In this document: positions 42,813 through 52,467 of the stretch, in pieces
How the letters are laid out: every line of letters starts with the position of its first letter
Position numbering within the stretch: the first letter of the stretch is position 1
Source of the DNA: a beta proteobacterium AAP65
Lineage (GTDB): Bacteria > Pseudomonadota > Gammaproteobacteria > Burkholderiales > Burkholderiaceae_C
Reading direction: 5' to 3'
Assembly (NCBI GenBank): GCA_001295865.1
Contig: LJHW01000027.1
Span: 1-64,000, forward strand
Length of the DNA: 64,000 bases
Notes under the pieces: generated by a model
The model's input: the letters and a program-made list of their open reading frames with translations, nothing else
The model's database searches: none
What the model was told of the DNA's origin: nothing
Translations under genes and position numbers: made by a program

Positions 42813-44180
42813 TCAGACGTGGAGCAGGAGGTGTTCACGTTCCCAAGGCGAGATCACCTTCATGAACTCGGCGTACTCGATCTCCTTGACCTCGGTGTAG
42901 ACGGTGATGAACTCCTTGCCCAGCACCGCGGCGAGGTCCTTCTCATCGCGCAGCAGCGAGAGCGCTTCGCCCAGGCTGCGCGGCAGTTGGAAGTCACCGA
43001 GGTAGGCGTCGCCCTTGCACTCGGGGCTGGGCTCGATCTTGTTCATCATGCCCAGGTAGCCGCAGGCCAACGTGGCGGCCAGGGCCACATAGGGGTTGGC
43101 ATCGGCGCCGATGACGCGGTTCTCCACGCGCCGGGCCGCCGCACCCGCCACCGGGCTGCGGATGCCCACGGTGCGGTTGTCGGTGCCCCACTGGATGTTG
43201 ATGGGCGCGGCATTGCTGCGCACCAGGCGGCGATAGCTGTTGACGTAGGGCGCAAACAGCGCCATCGCCGCTGGGATGTATTTCTGCAGCCCGCCGATGT
43301 ACCAGTAGAACTCCTTGCTGGCCGTGAAATCGGGGTTGCTGAAGATGTTCTGGCCCGTGGCCTTGCTGACGATGCTCTGGTGGATGTGCATCGCGCTGCC
43401 CGGCTCACCGGCGATGGGCTTGGCCATGAAGGTGGCGAACATGCCGTGGCGCAGCGCGGCTTCGCGCACCGTGCGCTTGAAGAGAAACACTTCGTCGGCC
43501 AGGCCCAGCGGGTGGGCGTGGAAGAAGTTGATCTCCATCTGCCCCGCGCCCACCTCGTGGATGAGCGTGTCGACGTTGAGCTCCATCTTCTCGCAGTAGG
43601 CGTAGACGTCTTCGAAGAGCGGGTCGAACTCGTTGACGGCGTCGATGCTGTAGGCCTGCCGGCTGGTCTCGCTGCGGCCGCTGCGGCCCACGGGCGGCTT
43701 CAGCGGCACGTCGGGGTCGGTGTTGCGCGCCACGAGATAAAACTCGAGCTCGGGCGCGACCACGGGCGCCCAGCCCTGGGCGTCGAAGAGGTTGCACACA
43801 TGGCGCAGCACGCTGCGCGGCGCGAAGGGCACGAGCATGCCCTCGCGGTCGTAACAGTCGTGGATGACCTGCGCCGTGGGGTCGGTGGCCCAGGGCACGA
43901 TGCGCACCGTGCTCGGGTCGGGCCGCAGGTGCATGTCGCGGTCGGTGGGGTTGATGACCTCGTAGTACGGGCCTTCTTCCGGGAACTCGCCCGTCACGCC
44001 CATGGCCACCACGGCCTCGGGCAGGCGCATGCCGCGGTCTTCGGTGAACTTCTGGCGCGGCAGGATCTTGCCGCGCGCCACGCCGGTGAGGTCGGGCACC
44101 AGGCACTCGATCTCGGTGACGCGGTTCTGGTCGAGCCACTGTTCGAGCTCGCTGAAGGTGAAATGGTCTCTGGCGATCAT
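42813..44180 (-). CDS. puuA: Gamma-glutamylputrescine synthetase, PuuA/SpuI type
   Basis: A 455-residue GS-fold ligase. VPDLTGVARGKILP, PELEFYLVARN, HEVGAGQMEINF, GSAMHIHQSI, NSYRRLV and ENRVIGADANPY are the conserved segments. The family that includes PuuA and the Pseudomonas Spu/Pau ligases joins glutamate to putrescine. The C-terminus ends WEREHLLLHV. Its start overlaps the puuD-like stop (ATGA), and it is followed by spuC after 10 bp. The amine is assigned from context; another polyamine is possible. Confidence 0.88.
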   Translation of the reverse strand: MIARDHFTFSELEQWLDQNRVTEIECLVPDLTGVARGKILPRQKFTEDRGMRLPEAVVAMGVTGEFPEEGPYYEVINPTDRDMHLRPDPSTVRIVPWATDPTAQVIHDCYDREGMLVPFAPRSVLRHVCNLFDAQGWAPVVAPELEFYLVARNTDPDVPLKPPVGRSGRSETSRQAYSIDAVNEFDPLFEDVYAYCEKMELNVDTLIHEVGAGQMEINFFHAHPLGLADEVFLFKRTVREAALRHGMFATFMAKPIAGEPGSAMHIHQSIVSKATGQNIFSNPDFTASKEFYWYIGGLQKYIPAAMALFAPYVNSYRRLVRSNAAPINIQWGTDNRTVGIRSPVAGAAARRVENRVIGADANPYVALAATLACGYLGMMNKIEPSPECKGDAYLGDFQLPRSLGEALSLLRDEKDLAAVLGKEFITVYTEVKEIEYAEFMKVISPWEREHLLLHV

Positions 44181-44953
44181 GGGGCGGTCCTCAGGGCACT
44201 GCGTGTGCGGTCTCGGTAGCGGGTGGCAGCGGCGCCGAAAGCGCGCAGGATCTGCATCGACACCGGGTTCTCGGCGGCCTGCCATTCGGGGTGCCATTGC
44301 AGGCAGAGGTTGAAGCCCGGCGCGTCGGGCACCGAGAAGGCTTCCACCAGGCCGTCGGGCGCCACGGCCTCCACGCGCAGGCCGGCGGCCAGTTGCTTGA
44401 CGCCCTGGCCGTGCACCGAGTTCACCTCGAAGCTGGCGCGGCCGGTGATGCTGGCCAGCAGGCCGCCGGGCACCACGTCCACCGGGTGCGCCGGGCCGTA
44501 CTGCACGGCCGCGGGCTGGCTGTCGTCGGCACGGTGGTCGTTCAGGCCCGCCTGCTCTTGCACCGCCTGGTGCAGCGTGCCGCCGAGTGCGACGTTGGTT
44601 TCCTGCGTGCCGCGGCAGATGGCCAGCAGCGGCAGGCCGCGCGCCAGCGCCAGGCGGATGAGCGGCAGCGTCCAGGCGTCGCGCTCGGGGTCCAGGGGCA
44701 GGCTCTCGTCGTGCACCGCTTCGCCGAAGTGCGAGGGGTGCACGTTGCTGGGCGAGCCGGTGAGCAGCACGCCGTGCACCGCGTCCAGCAAGGCCGGGAG
44801 CTCGTCTTCGGCAAAAGGCGGTGCGATCAGTGGCAGCGCGCCAGCCAGTCGCACCGCGTCGACGTACTTGCGCCCGGCGATATGGAAGGGGTGTTCGCCG
44901 AGCGTGCGGTTGCAGCTGCTGACGAGGACGATGGGGGCCATGGGAGATCTCAT
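44177..44953 (-). CDS. puuD: Gamma-glutamyl-gamma-aminobutyrate hydrolase PuuD-like
   Basis: A 258-residue class I amidotransferase-fold hydrolase (peptidase C26). The nucleophile is Cys113 in LAICRGTQETN, and the His lies in LQWHPEWQ. VLLTGSPSNVHP is the family oxyanion and substrate region. It should release GABA from gamma-glutamyl-GABA, the final step of the glutamylated route. The start at 44953 is used; MAPIVLVS at 44941 is also possible. It is tightly placed between the oxidase and ligase genes. Confidence 0.88.
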   Translation of the reverse strand: MRSPMAPIVLVSSCNRTLGEHPFHIAGRKYVDAVRLAGALPLIAPPFAEDELPALLDAVHGVLLTGSPSNVHPSHFGEAVHDESLPLDPERDAWTLPLIRLALARGLPLLAICRGTQETNVALGGTLHQAVQEQAGLNDHRADDSQPAAVQYGPAHPVDVVPGGLLASITGRASFEVNSVHGQGVKQLAAGLRVEAVAPDGLVEAFSVPDAPGFNLCLQWHPEWQAAENPVSMQILRAFGAAATRYRDRTRSALRTAP

Positions 44954-44962
44954 GAAGAAGGT

Positions 44963-46303
44963 TCAGCCCAGCAGATCACGCAGCCGGTACCAGGCCATGC
45001 CCAGCACCAGGGCCGGCGTGCGCAGCAGCGCCCCGCCCGGGAAGGGCTGGTGGCGCAGCTTGGCGAAGACGTCGAAACGGCTGCTGTCGCCGCACATGGC
45101 CTCGGCCAACAGCCGCCCGGCCAGCCCGGTGAGTGCCAGGCCGTGGCCGGAGAAGCCTTGCAGGTAGTAGACGTTCTGCGGCGCACCCGTGCTGGCGGCG
45201 GGCAGGCGGCCGAAATCGGGCGCGCGGTTCATGCTGATGTCGACGAAGCCGCCCCAGGCGTACTCCACCCGGTGCGGCGCCAGCTGCGGAAAGCTGGCCA
45301 GCAGGCGCTGCCGCATGCTGTGCGCCAGGTCGGCCGGCGGCACGGTGCTGTAGCTCACGCGGCCGCCGTAAAGCAAACGGTGGTCGGGGGTGGGGCGGAA
45401 GTAGTCGAGCACGAAGTTGGTGTCGCAAACGGCCGCTTGGGATGGCACGAGGCTGCGCGCCAGGCTTTCAGGCAGCACCGCGGTGCACGCAATGTACGTG
45501 CCGACGGGCATCACCCGCGGTGCCAGCCCTGGGGCGAGCAGGGGCGCGCCGGGGGCGGCGGGTGTGTGCAGGTAGACGTTGCCGGCCAGCAGCACCTGGC
45601 TGGCGCGCACCTGCCCCTGCGCCGTGCGCAGCACAGGGGCCGCACCCGGTTCCAGCGCCAGCACCGGGCTGTGTTCGTGGATCTGCACGCCCGCCTGCAG
45701 CGCCGCAGCGGCCAGGCCGCGCGTGTACTTCAGCGGATGCAGGTGGCCCGAACGCGGGTCGTAGACGCCGCTGTGGAAACGCTCGCTCGCGATCCAGCGG
45801 CCCACCTCGGCGTGCGGCACGTCCTGCAGCGCATAGCCATACACCTGGCGCGTGCGCTCGGCGCTGGCGGCCAGCGCGGCGCCCTTGCGCGCCGTGGTGG
45901 CCAGGCCCAGGTAGCCGTCTTGCCAGTCGCAGGCGATGCCGTGTTCATCGATGCGCTCGCGCAGCAGGTCCAACGCTTCGATGGACATCGCCCAGACGCG
46001 GCGTGCTTCGTCCAGGCCCAGCTGAGCTTCGATGGTCTCGGGCTCGCAGGCCAGGCCATGGATGGCCTGCCCACCGTTGCGGCCGCTGGCGCCGAATCCG
46101 ATCTCGCGCGCTTCCAGCAGCACCACGCGCCGGCCGCGCCGCTGCAGGTCGATGGCGGCACTGAGACCCGCGAGGCCGCCGCCCACGATGGCGACATCGG
46201 CCACCACCTCGCCCTGCAGCGGCGGGCAGGCCGGACCCGGCGCCGCGGTGGCGGCGTAGTAGCTGTGCTTGGCGAGGCTGAGGTCGGTATCCAGCAGGGG
46301 CAT
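44963..46303 (-). CDS. puuB: FAD-dependent gamma-glutamylputrescine oxidoreductase PuuB-like
   Basis: A 446-residue DAO-family flavoprotein. The dinucleotide-binding motif is VAIVGGGLAGLSAA (about 37-50), followed by LEAREIGFGASGRNGGQ, and a C-terminal GFSGHGLALTGLAG contacts FAD. The amino-terminal SYYAATA before the Rossmann fold is typical of PuuB. It should oxidise gamma-glutamylputrescine to gamma-glutamyl-aminobutyraldehyde, with peroxide. It starts 40 bp after the second aminotransferase and is followed 9 bp later by puuD. Confidence 0.87.
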   Translation of the reverse strand: MPLLDTDLSLAKHSYYAATAAPGPACPPLQGEVVADVAIVGGGLAGLSAAIDLQRRGRRVVLLEAREIGFGASGRNGGQAIHGLACEPETIEAQLGLDEARRVWAMSIEALDLLRERIDEHGIACDWQDGYLGLATTARKGAALAASAERTRQVYGYALQDVPHAEVGRWIASERFHSGVYDPRSGHLHPLKYTRGLAAAALQAGVQIHEHSPVLALEPGAAPVLRTAQGQVRASQVLLAGNVYLHTPAAPGAPLLAPGLAPRVMPVGTYIACTAVLPESLARSLVPSQAAVCDTNFVLDYFRPTPDHRLLYGGRVSYSTVPPADLAHSMRQRLLASFPQLAPHRVEYAWGGFVDISMNRAPDFGRLPAASTGAPQNVYYLQGFSGHGLALTGLAGRLLAEAMCGDSSRFDVFAKLRHQPFPGGALLRTPALVLGMAWYRLRDLLG

Positions 46304-46343
46304 CAGGTGGCGGCGGGGAGCCTGCGGGCTGCAGCGATGGGCC

Positions 46344-47723
46344 TCAGGCAGCGCGCCGCAGGGCCGTGCGGATGGTCTCGACGATGCGGTCGACGTGGCC
46401 GCGCTCGATGATCAGCGGCGGCGAGAGCGCGATGGTGTCGCCCGTGGTACGGATCAGCACGCCCTGCGCCCAGCAGTCGAGAAAGACCGAGAAGGCACGT
46501 TTGGTCGGCTCGCCCGCGATGCCCTGCAGCTCGATGCCGCCCACCAGCCCGTAATTGCGCACGTCGATGACGTGCGGTTCGCCCTTGAGCGAATGCACGC
46601 CCTGCGCAAAGTAGGCCGCGATGCCATCGCCTTGCGGCCCGGCACGCGTGAGCAGGCCCTCTTCGGCATAGGTGTCCAGCGTGCCCAGGCCGGCGGCGCA
46701 GGCCAGCGGGTGGCCCGAGTAGGTGTAGCCGTGCAGGAACTCGATCATGTGTTCCGGACCCTGCATGAAGGTCTCGTAGATCTCGTCCTTGGCGATCACC
46801 GCGCCCATGGGCACGGCGCCGTTGGTCAGGCCCTTGGCGCAGGTGATGAGGTCGGGCGTGACACCGAAGGTCTGCGCCGCGAACGGCGCGCCCGTGCGGC
46901 CGAAGCCGGTGATGACCTCGTCGAAGATCAGCAGGATGCCGTGCTTGGTGCAGAGCTCGCGCAGCTTCTGCAGGTAGCCGAGGGGCGGCACCAGCACGCC
47001 GGTGCTGCCGGCGATGGGCTCCACGATGACGGCGGCGATGTTGCTGGCGTCGTGCATGGCCACCAGCTTCTCCAGATCTTCGGCGAACTCGGCGCCGTGC
47101 GCGGGTTGGCCGTTGCTGTAGGCGTTGCGGGCCGGGTCGTGGGTGTGGCGCAGGTGGTCCACGCCGGCCACCGCCAGACCGAAGTGCTTGCGGTTGCCCA
47201 CCATGCCACCCACCGAGATGCCGCCGAAGTTCACGCCGTGGTAGCCGCGATCGCGCCCCAGCAGCCGGGTGCGGGTGCCTTCGCCGCGCACGCGGTGGTA
47301 GGCCAGGGCCATCTTCAACGCGGTGTCCACGGCTTCGCTGCCGCTGTTGGCGAAGAAGACCTTGCCCATGCCGGCCGGCGCGATCTGCGCGATGCGCGAG
47401 GCCAGCTCGAAAGCCTTGGGGTGGCCCATCTGGAAGGGCGGCGCGAAGTCCATCTCGGCCGCCTGTTGCTGGATGGCGGCGGTGATGCGCGGGCGGTTGT
47501 GGCCAGCGTTCACGCACCACAGGCCGGCCACGCCGTCGAGCACCTCGCGGCCCTGCACGTCCCAGTAGTGCATGCCGCTGGCGCGGGCCAGCAGGCGGGG
47601 AGCCTGCTTGAACTGGCGGTTGGCCGTGAAGGGCATCCAGTAGGCACCCAGGTCGGGCGCGCCGGTGTTGGAGCCGATGGCCTCGGCGGCTTGCATCAGA
47701 GCGGGGTCGAGGGCCTTGTTCAT
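46344..47723 (-). CDS. Omega-amino acid:pyruvate aminotransferase (beta-alanine/GABA type)
   Basis: A 459-residue class III aminotransferase. AYWMPFTANRQFK (27-39), FANSGSEAVDTALK, Asp268 (FDEVITGFGRTG) and Lys297 (TCAKGLTNG) are the conserved features, closest to beta-alanine:pyruvate aminotransferases. A good AGGAG site precedes the ATG at 47723. In this operon it could act on GABA or on beta-alanine released from spermidine, with pyruvate as acceptor. It is distinct in sequence from the SpuC-like enzyme at 41414. Its real amine donor is unproven. Confidence 0.85.
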   Translation of the reverse strand: MNKALDPALMQAAEAIGSNTGAPDLGAYWMPFTANRQFKQAPRLLARASGMHYWDVQGREVLDGVAGLWCVNAGHNRPRITAAIQQQAAEMDFAPPFQMGHPKAFELASRIAQIAPAGMGKVFFANSGSEAVDTALKMALAYHRVRGEGTRTRLLGRDRGYHGVNFGGISVGGMVGNRKHFGLAVAGVDHLRHTHDPARNAYSNGQPAHGAEFAEDLEKLVAMHDASNIAAVIVEPIAGSTGVLVPPLGYLQKLRELCTKHGILLIFDEVITGFGRTGAPFAAQTFGVTPDLITCAKGLTNGAVPMGAVIAKDEIYETFMQGPEHMIEFLHGYTYSGHPLACAAGLGTLDTYAEEGLLTRAGPQGDGIAAYFAQGVHSLKGEPHVIDVRNYGLVGGIELQGIAGEPTKRAFSVFLDCWAQGVLIRTTGDTIALSPPLIIERGHVDRIVETIRTALRRAA

Positions 47724-47778
47724 GGCGATCTCCTGGGCGAGGGCGGGGCAGGGAGGGTGCAGGCAGTCTAGACGAGCG

Positions 47779-48717
47779 TCAAGTCGGCGCCTTGGCGCCG
47801 CGCTGCGCCAGCCGGCCGCAGAGGTAGGTCCAGACGAAGTGCGCGGCGGCCTGGCTGGTGAGCTCGGCATGGTCGTAAGGCGGCGATACCTCCACGCAGT
47901 CCATGCCGACGAAGGGCAGGTCGGCCAGTTCTTCCAGGATCGTCAGCACCTGGTTGCTGCTCAGGCCGCCGGGCTCGGGCGTGCCCGTGCCGGGGGCGAA
48001 AGCGGGGTCGAGACAGTCGATGTCCAGGCTCAGGTAGACCGGCGGGTAACCGTGCTCGGCCAGGCGCTGGCGGATGGCCTGCAGCACCGGCGCCAGTTGC
48101 GCCGGGTTCTCCAGGCCGCGCAGCGCACGCGCGGTGAAGATCTGGCCGCCGCGCGTGGCCACGTACTCGCGCGCCTCGCGCTCACCGGCCGAGCGGATGC
48201 CGATCTGCGTGAAACAGGCGTCCACCACCAGACCTTCCTGCAGGGCCTCGTACACCCAGGTGCCGTGGCCGCTGGGCTCGCCGAAGTGGTCGACCCAGGT
48301 GTCGCAATGCGCGTCGAAGTGGATCACCGCCAGCGGCCGGCCGAGTTGCTTGCGGTACTCGCGCAGCAGCGGCAGGGTGATGGAGTGGTCGCCGCCCAGC
48401 CACGCCATGTGGTAGCGGGCGATCAGCTGCGCCGCCAGCGGCTGCAGCGCGGCGCGCATGCCTTCCAGCGAGGTGTTGGGCAAGGGCAGGTCGCCGGCAT
48501 CGCCCAGGGCCTCCGCCGGGCTCAGGTCGAAATGCGGGTGCGTGCCGTCGCACAGCATGTGGCTGGCGCTGCGGATGGCGCGCGGCCCCATGCGCGCGCC
48601 GGGGCGGTTGGTGGTGCTGCCGTCCCAGGCCACGCCGGCCACGGCGTAGGGCGTCTGGGCGCCGGGCGCGCCACATTTGAGGAAACCGGTGTCGGAGAGA
48701 AAGGCGAAGGCGGTCAT
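47779..48717 (-). CDS. speB: Ureohydrolase, agmatinase type
   Basis: A 312-residue manganese hydrolase with all ligands visible: GGDHS (His111), DAHCDTW (Asp135, His137, Asp139) and DIDCLDP (Asp232, Asp234), plus TPEPGG. The family covers agmatinase, guanidinobutyrase and proclavaminate amidinohydrolase; agmatinase is preferred because the operon consumes putrescine. It is the first gene of the minus-strand polyamine run, 55 bp from the aminotransferase, and divergent from the amidotransferase at 48817 by 99 bp. Confidence 0.85.
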   Translation of the reverse strand: MTAFAFLSDTGFLKCGAPGAQTPYAVAGVAWDGSTTNRPGARMGPRAIRSASHMLCDGTHPHFDLSPAEALGDAGDLPLPNTSLEGMRAALQPLAAQLIARYHMAWLGGDHSITLPLLREYRKQLGRPLAVIHFDAHCDTWVDHFGEPSGHGTWVYEALQEGLVVDACFTQIGIRSAGEREAREYVATRGGQIFTARALRGLENPAQLAPVLQAIRQRLAEHGYPPVYLSLDIDCLDPAFAPGTGTPEPGGLSSNQVLTILEELADLPFVGMDCVEVSPPYDHAELTSQAAAHFVWTYLCGRLAQRGAKAPT

Positions 48718-48816
48718 GGCGGTGGGGCGGAAGTCAATGAGGCGCGGTGCAGCGGCCGCTCGCAGCGGGCACACTGGCAAGCCATCATAGAGAGCGCCTT
48801 GCCGCGCCGGCCCGCC

Positions 48817-49527
48817 ATGAACCCCGTGCTCATCCTGCAGCACCTGAACACCGACGGGCCGGCCTACCTGCAGACCTGGCTGCAGGCGCAAGGCCTTGCG
48901 CATGAGGTCTTCAACACGCAGGCCGGGCAGGCGTTTCCGGCTTCGCTCAGCGGCTACGGCGCGCTGGCCATCCTGGGCGGCGAGATGAGCGCGAATGACG
49001 ACCTGCCTTCACTGCGCCGCGCTGAAACCTTGTTCCTGCAGGCCGTGCAGGCCGGCGTGCCGACGCTGGGCCACTGCCTGGGCGGGCAGCTGATGGCGCG
49101 CGCGCTGGGCGCGGCCGTCAGCACCTCGCCCGCACCCGAGATCGGCTGGCAGCCGCTGCAGGTGCACAAGGCCTCCGAGGCGCAGGCCTGGTTCGGGCCT
49201 GAAGGCGAGCGGTACGTCTACCACTGGCACAGCGAAACCTTCGGTCTGCCGCCCGGCGCGGTATGGCTGGCGCAAAGCCCGGCGTGCCCGCACCAGGCCT
49301 TTGCGCTGGGGCCGCACCTGGCCATGCAGTTCCATGTGGAGGTGGACGAGACCAAGCTGCGCTACTGGGCGCTGGAGAACGACGAAGCCTGGTTCGACGG
49401 CCTGCCGCCTGCCAGCGTGCAGCGCCCGGCCGCCATGCTGGCCGATACCGCGCAGCGCCTGCCGGTGCAGCAGGCCTTGGCGCGGCGCATCTACACCCGC
49501 TGGATCGGCCTCGCCGCAGGCCGCTGA
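48817..49527 (+). CDS. Class I glutamine amidotransferase-like protein
   Basis: A 236-residue stand-alone GATase domain. The nucleophile elbow is LGHCLGGQLMARALG with Cys87, AILGGEMSANDD forms the oxyanion region, and the His is in MQFHVEVDE. It resembles the GuaA-N-like family of uncertain substrate that includes gamma-glutamyl hydrolases. It is divergent from the agmatinase and may use a gamma-glutamyl compound from the polyamine route. That link is positional only. ATG at 48817 is the start of the conserved core. Confidence 0.8.
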   Translation: MNPVLILQHLNTDGPAYLQTWLQAQGLAHEVFNTQAGQAFPASLSGYGALAILGGEMSANDDLPSLRRAETLFLQAVQAGVPTLGHCLGGQLMARALGAAVSTSPAPEIGWQPLQVHKASEAQAWFGPEGERYVYHWHSETFGLPPGAVWLAQSPACPHQAFALGPHLAMQFHVEVDETKLRYWALENDEAWFDGLPPASVQRPAAMLADTAQRLPVQQALARRIYTRWIGLAAGR

Positions 49528-49578
49528 GCGGCCGCCCCGAGGCCGCGGCGCGCGCTGCACAAGGGCGCGGCTTGCGGC

Positions 49579-49593
49579 TTCCGCATCGCAGAA
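49579..49593. promoter_or_regulatory. IclR-like palindrome 1 upstream of aceA
   Basis: TTCCGCATCGCAGAA is a near-perfect palindrome (TTCnGC-ATC-GCnGAA) of the type bound by IclR-family regulators. It lies 256 bp before the aceA ATG. Confidence 0.4.
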
Positions 49594-49662
49594 TTCTTTT
49601 TTCACGATGCGGAATTCAGCCGCGCTGCAGCGCAGCAAAATTCACCATACGGAAGAAATGCA

Positions 49663-49677
49663 TCTCGCTATGCGAAA
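49663..49677. promoter_or_regulatory. IclR-like palindrome 2 upstream of aceA
   Basis: TCTCGCTATGCGAAA (TnTCGC-TAT-GCGAnA) repeats the layout of palindrome 1 about 84 bp downstream, sharing the ATGCG(G/A)AA half-site. Confidence 0.4.
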
Positions 49678-49716
49678 CGCTGACGTAAGTCATTGATTTA
49701 CAAAGCATCGATCTGC

Positions 49717-49732
49717 TGTCTTATATAAGACA
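49717..49732. promoter_or_regulatory. 16-bp perfect palindrome TGTCTTATATAAGACA
   Basis: An exact palindrome, followed 4 bp later by another GTCTT half-site (49736-49740 region), so three alternating half-sites are present. It overlaps a plausible -10 region and is the strongest operator candidate for aceA. I do not know the regulator. Confidence 0.6.
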
Positions 49733-49848
49733 TAGGTCTTCACAAACCGCTGGACGAGGACTACGCTGAAGGTGTTGGTTCGGTGCTCAGGCGCACGCCG
49801 CCGCACCCGCCCCGAGTTCTTTCACTGCCACCCCTTGGAGAAGACGCC

Positions 49849-51147
<1,299 letters not shown>

Positions 51148-51164
51148 AGCACCGTGCAATTTCA

Positions 51165-51193
51165 GGCCGGGCGCGTGAAATCGCGCCCGGGCC
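51165..51193 (+). terminator. GC-rich hairpin after aceA
   Basis: GGGCGCG and CGCGCCC (within 51165-51193) form a strong stem around TGAAAT, extended by GGCC/GGGCC with one bulge. It lies 17 bp after the aceA stop. The following TTCGTC is not a full T-tract, so it may be a Rho-assisted or 3'-end stabilising structure. Confidence 0.5.
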
Positions 51194-51205
51194 TTCGTCA
51201 GGCGA

Positions 51206-51225
51206 GCAAGGCCTTCCGGCCTTGC
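51206..51225. terminator. Bidirectional hairpin between aceA and the SBP gene
   Basis: GCAAGGCC-TTCC-GGCCTTGC is a perfect 8-bp stem with a tetraloop, placed between two convergent genes. It could end transcripts on both strands, although neither side has a T-run. Confidence 0.5.
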
Positions 51226-51235
51226 ACGTCCTGAC

Positions 51236-52363
51236 TCAGTACATGAAACGGCCGTCGCGCCCGATGACGGTCAGCTCCGCCAGGCGTGAGCCCTGGCGGC
51301 TGTCGCGCGGGTAGTTGAGCGTGAAGTCGCCGAGCTCGAAGCTGGCGCTGCGGTTGATGCTGTCCACCAGCGCGGCGCGGTCCACGCCCGGGCCGGCCCG
51401 GCGGATGGCCTCGTGGATGAACTTGGCCGTCACGTAGCCCTGCAGCCCGGCGTGCGAAACCGGCACCGCCGGCGTTTTTGCGACGGCCTCGCGGAACTCG
51501 GTCACCACGCGCACGCGGCCGGCGTAGGGGCTGGGCATGACCTGCGTCACCACCACGCCCTCGGCGGCTTTGCCCAGGTCTTGCACGAACGAGGCCGAGC
51601 TGGTGTTCGACAGCGTCACGAAGGTCGGCTGGAAGCCGACGGCGCGCGCACCTTTCACGAAGCCGGCCGCCGCCTTCGCGTTGCTGACCAGCAGCACCAC
51701 CTGCGGGTTGGCCTTGCGCAGTTGCTCGATCTGCGCCGTGACATCGGCGCTGCGGTTGTCGATGCTGGCCTGGGCCAGCAGGTCGAGCTGTGCGTTGGCC
51801 ATGGCCAGGCGCAGGCCGGCCAGCACGTCCTTGCCGAAAGAATCGGTGGCCACCAGGGCCGCCACGCGGGTGAGGCCCAGGTTCTTGAAGAAGTTGACGG
51901 CACGGCCCACCTCGTCGCTGTAGCGTGCACGGGTGTTGAAAACTTCGCTGAGCTTGGGGTCGTAAAGCAGCGAGGGGCCCACCTGCGTGCCGATGTAGGC
52001 CGCACCAGCCTTGCGCGCCAGCGGCAGCGCTGCTTCTGAAGCCGGCGTGGTGCGGTAAAGCGCCAGGCCCAGCACACCCTGGCTCAGCAGCTTCTGCGTG
52101 TTCTCGGCGGTGCGCTTGGCGTCCTGGGCGTCGTCCAGCGACACCAGCTCGATGGGTTTGCCATGCACCCCGCCGCGTGCATTCAAACGCTCGAAGTACA
52201 GGCGCGCGGCGGCGGTGGTTTCGGCATTCGAGGGAGCCAGCACGCCGGTTTGGGGCGCCGACTGGCCGATCAGCCAAGCATCGGCGGCGCGCGGGCGCAC
52301 CCAGGGGGCGGACAGCGCCGTGGCGCTGGAGGCAAGGACAAGACGACGTCGGGTGAAATTCAT
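51236..52363 (-). CDS. ABC transporter substrate-binding protein, LivK type
   Basis: A 375-residue Peripla_BP_6 protein with an N-terminal export signal that has a Tat-like twin arginine (MNFTRRRLVLASSATALSAPWV). Two lobes follow, with IGQSAPQTGVL, LVSLDDAQD and VFNTRARYSDEV in the ligand region. It should bind a branched-chain amino acid or aromatic/amide compound. No permease or ATPase genes are adjacent, so it is an orphan component or sensor. It converges on aceA. Confidence 0.85.
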   Translation of the reverse strand: MNFTRRRLVLASSATALSAPWVRPRAADAWLIGQSAPQTGVLAPSNAETTAAARLYFERLNARGGVHGKPIELVSLDDAQDAKRTAENTQKLLSQGVLGLALYRTTPASEAALPLARKAGAAYIGTQVGPSLLYDPKLSEVFNTRARYSDEVGRAVNFFKNLGLTRVAALVATDSFGKDVLAGLRLAMANAQLDLLAQASIDNRSADVTAQIEQLRKANPQVVLLVSNAKAAAGFVKGARAVGFQPTFVTLSNTSSASFVQDLGKAAEGVVVTQVMPSPYAGRVRVVTEFREAVAKTPAVPVSHAGLQGYVTAKFIHEAIRRAGPGVDRAALVDSINRSASFELGDFTLNYPRDSRQGSRLAELTVIGRDGRFMY

Positions 52364-52467
52364 GGCGCCGGATTATGGAACCCGGCCCCGAACAACCCTC
52401 GGGTTTACCCGCTGTTACGGCGGTCTATCGGGCCGATCTCTGGCCCGCCCCCCGCAGGCACGGGGGC

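Larger units (their letters stand above)
49528..49848 (+). promoter_or_regulatory. Operator-rich promoter region of aceA
   Basis: A 321-bp gap with a conspicuous AT-rich stretch (about 49590-49740) in a GC-rich genome. It carries repeats of an ATGCGGAA-like half-site (inverted at 49579-49586; direct at 49607, 49647 and 49670), a 16-bp perfect palindrome at 49717-49732, and a TTGGAG ribosome site just before the aceA ATG. No coding frame is convincing here. Confidence 0.6.

Noticed and set aside
44291..46411. A 706-codon open frame on the plus strand
   Set aside because: It is antisense to the puuD and puuB genes, is rich in His, Arg and Ala without domains, and is a GC-bias shadow.
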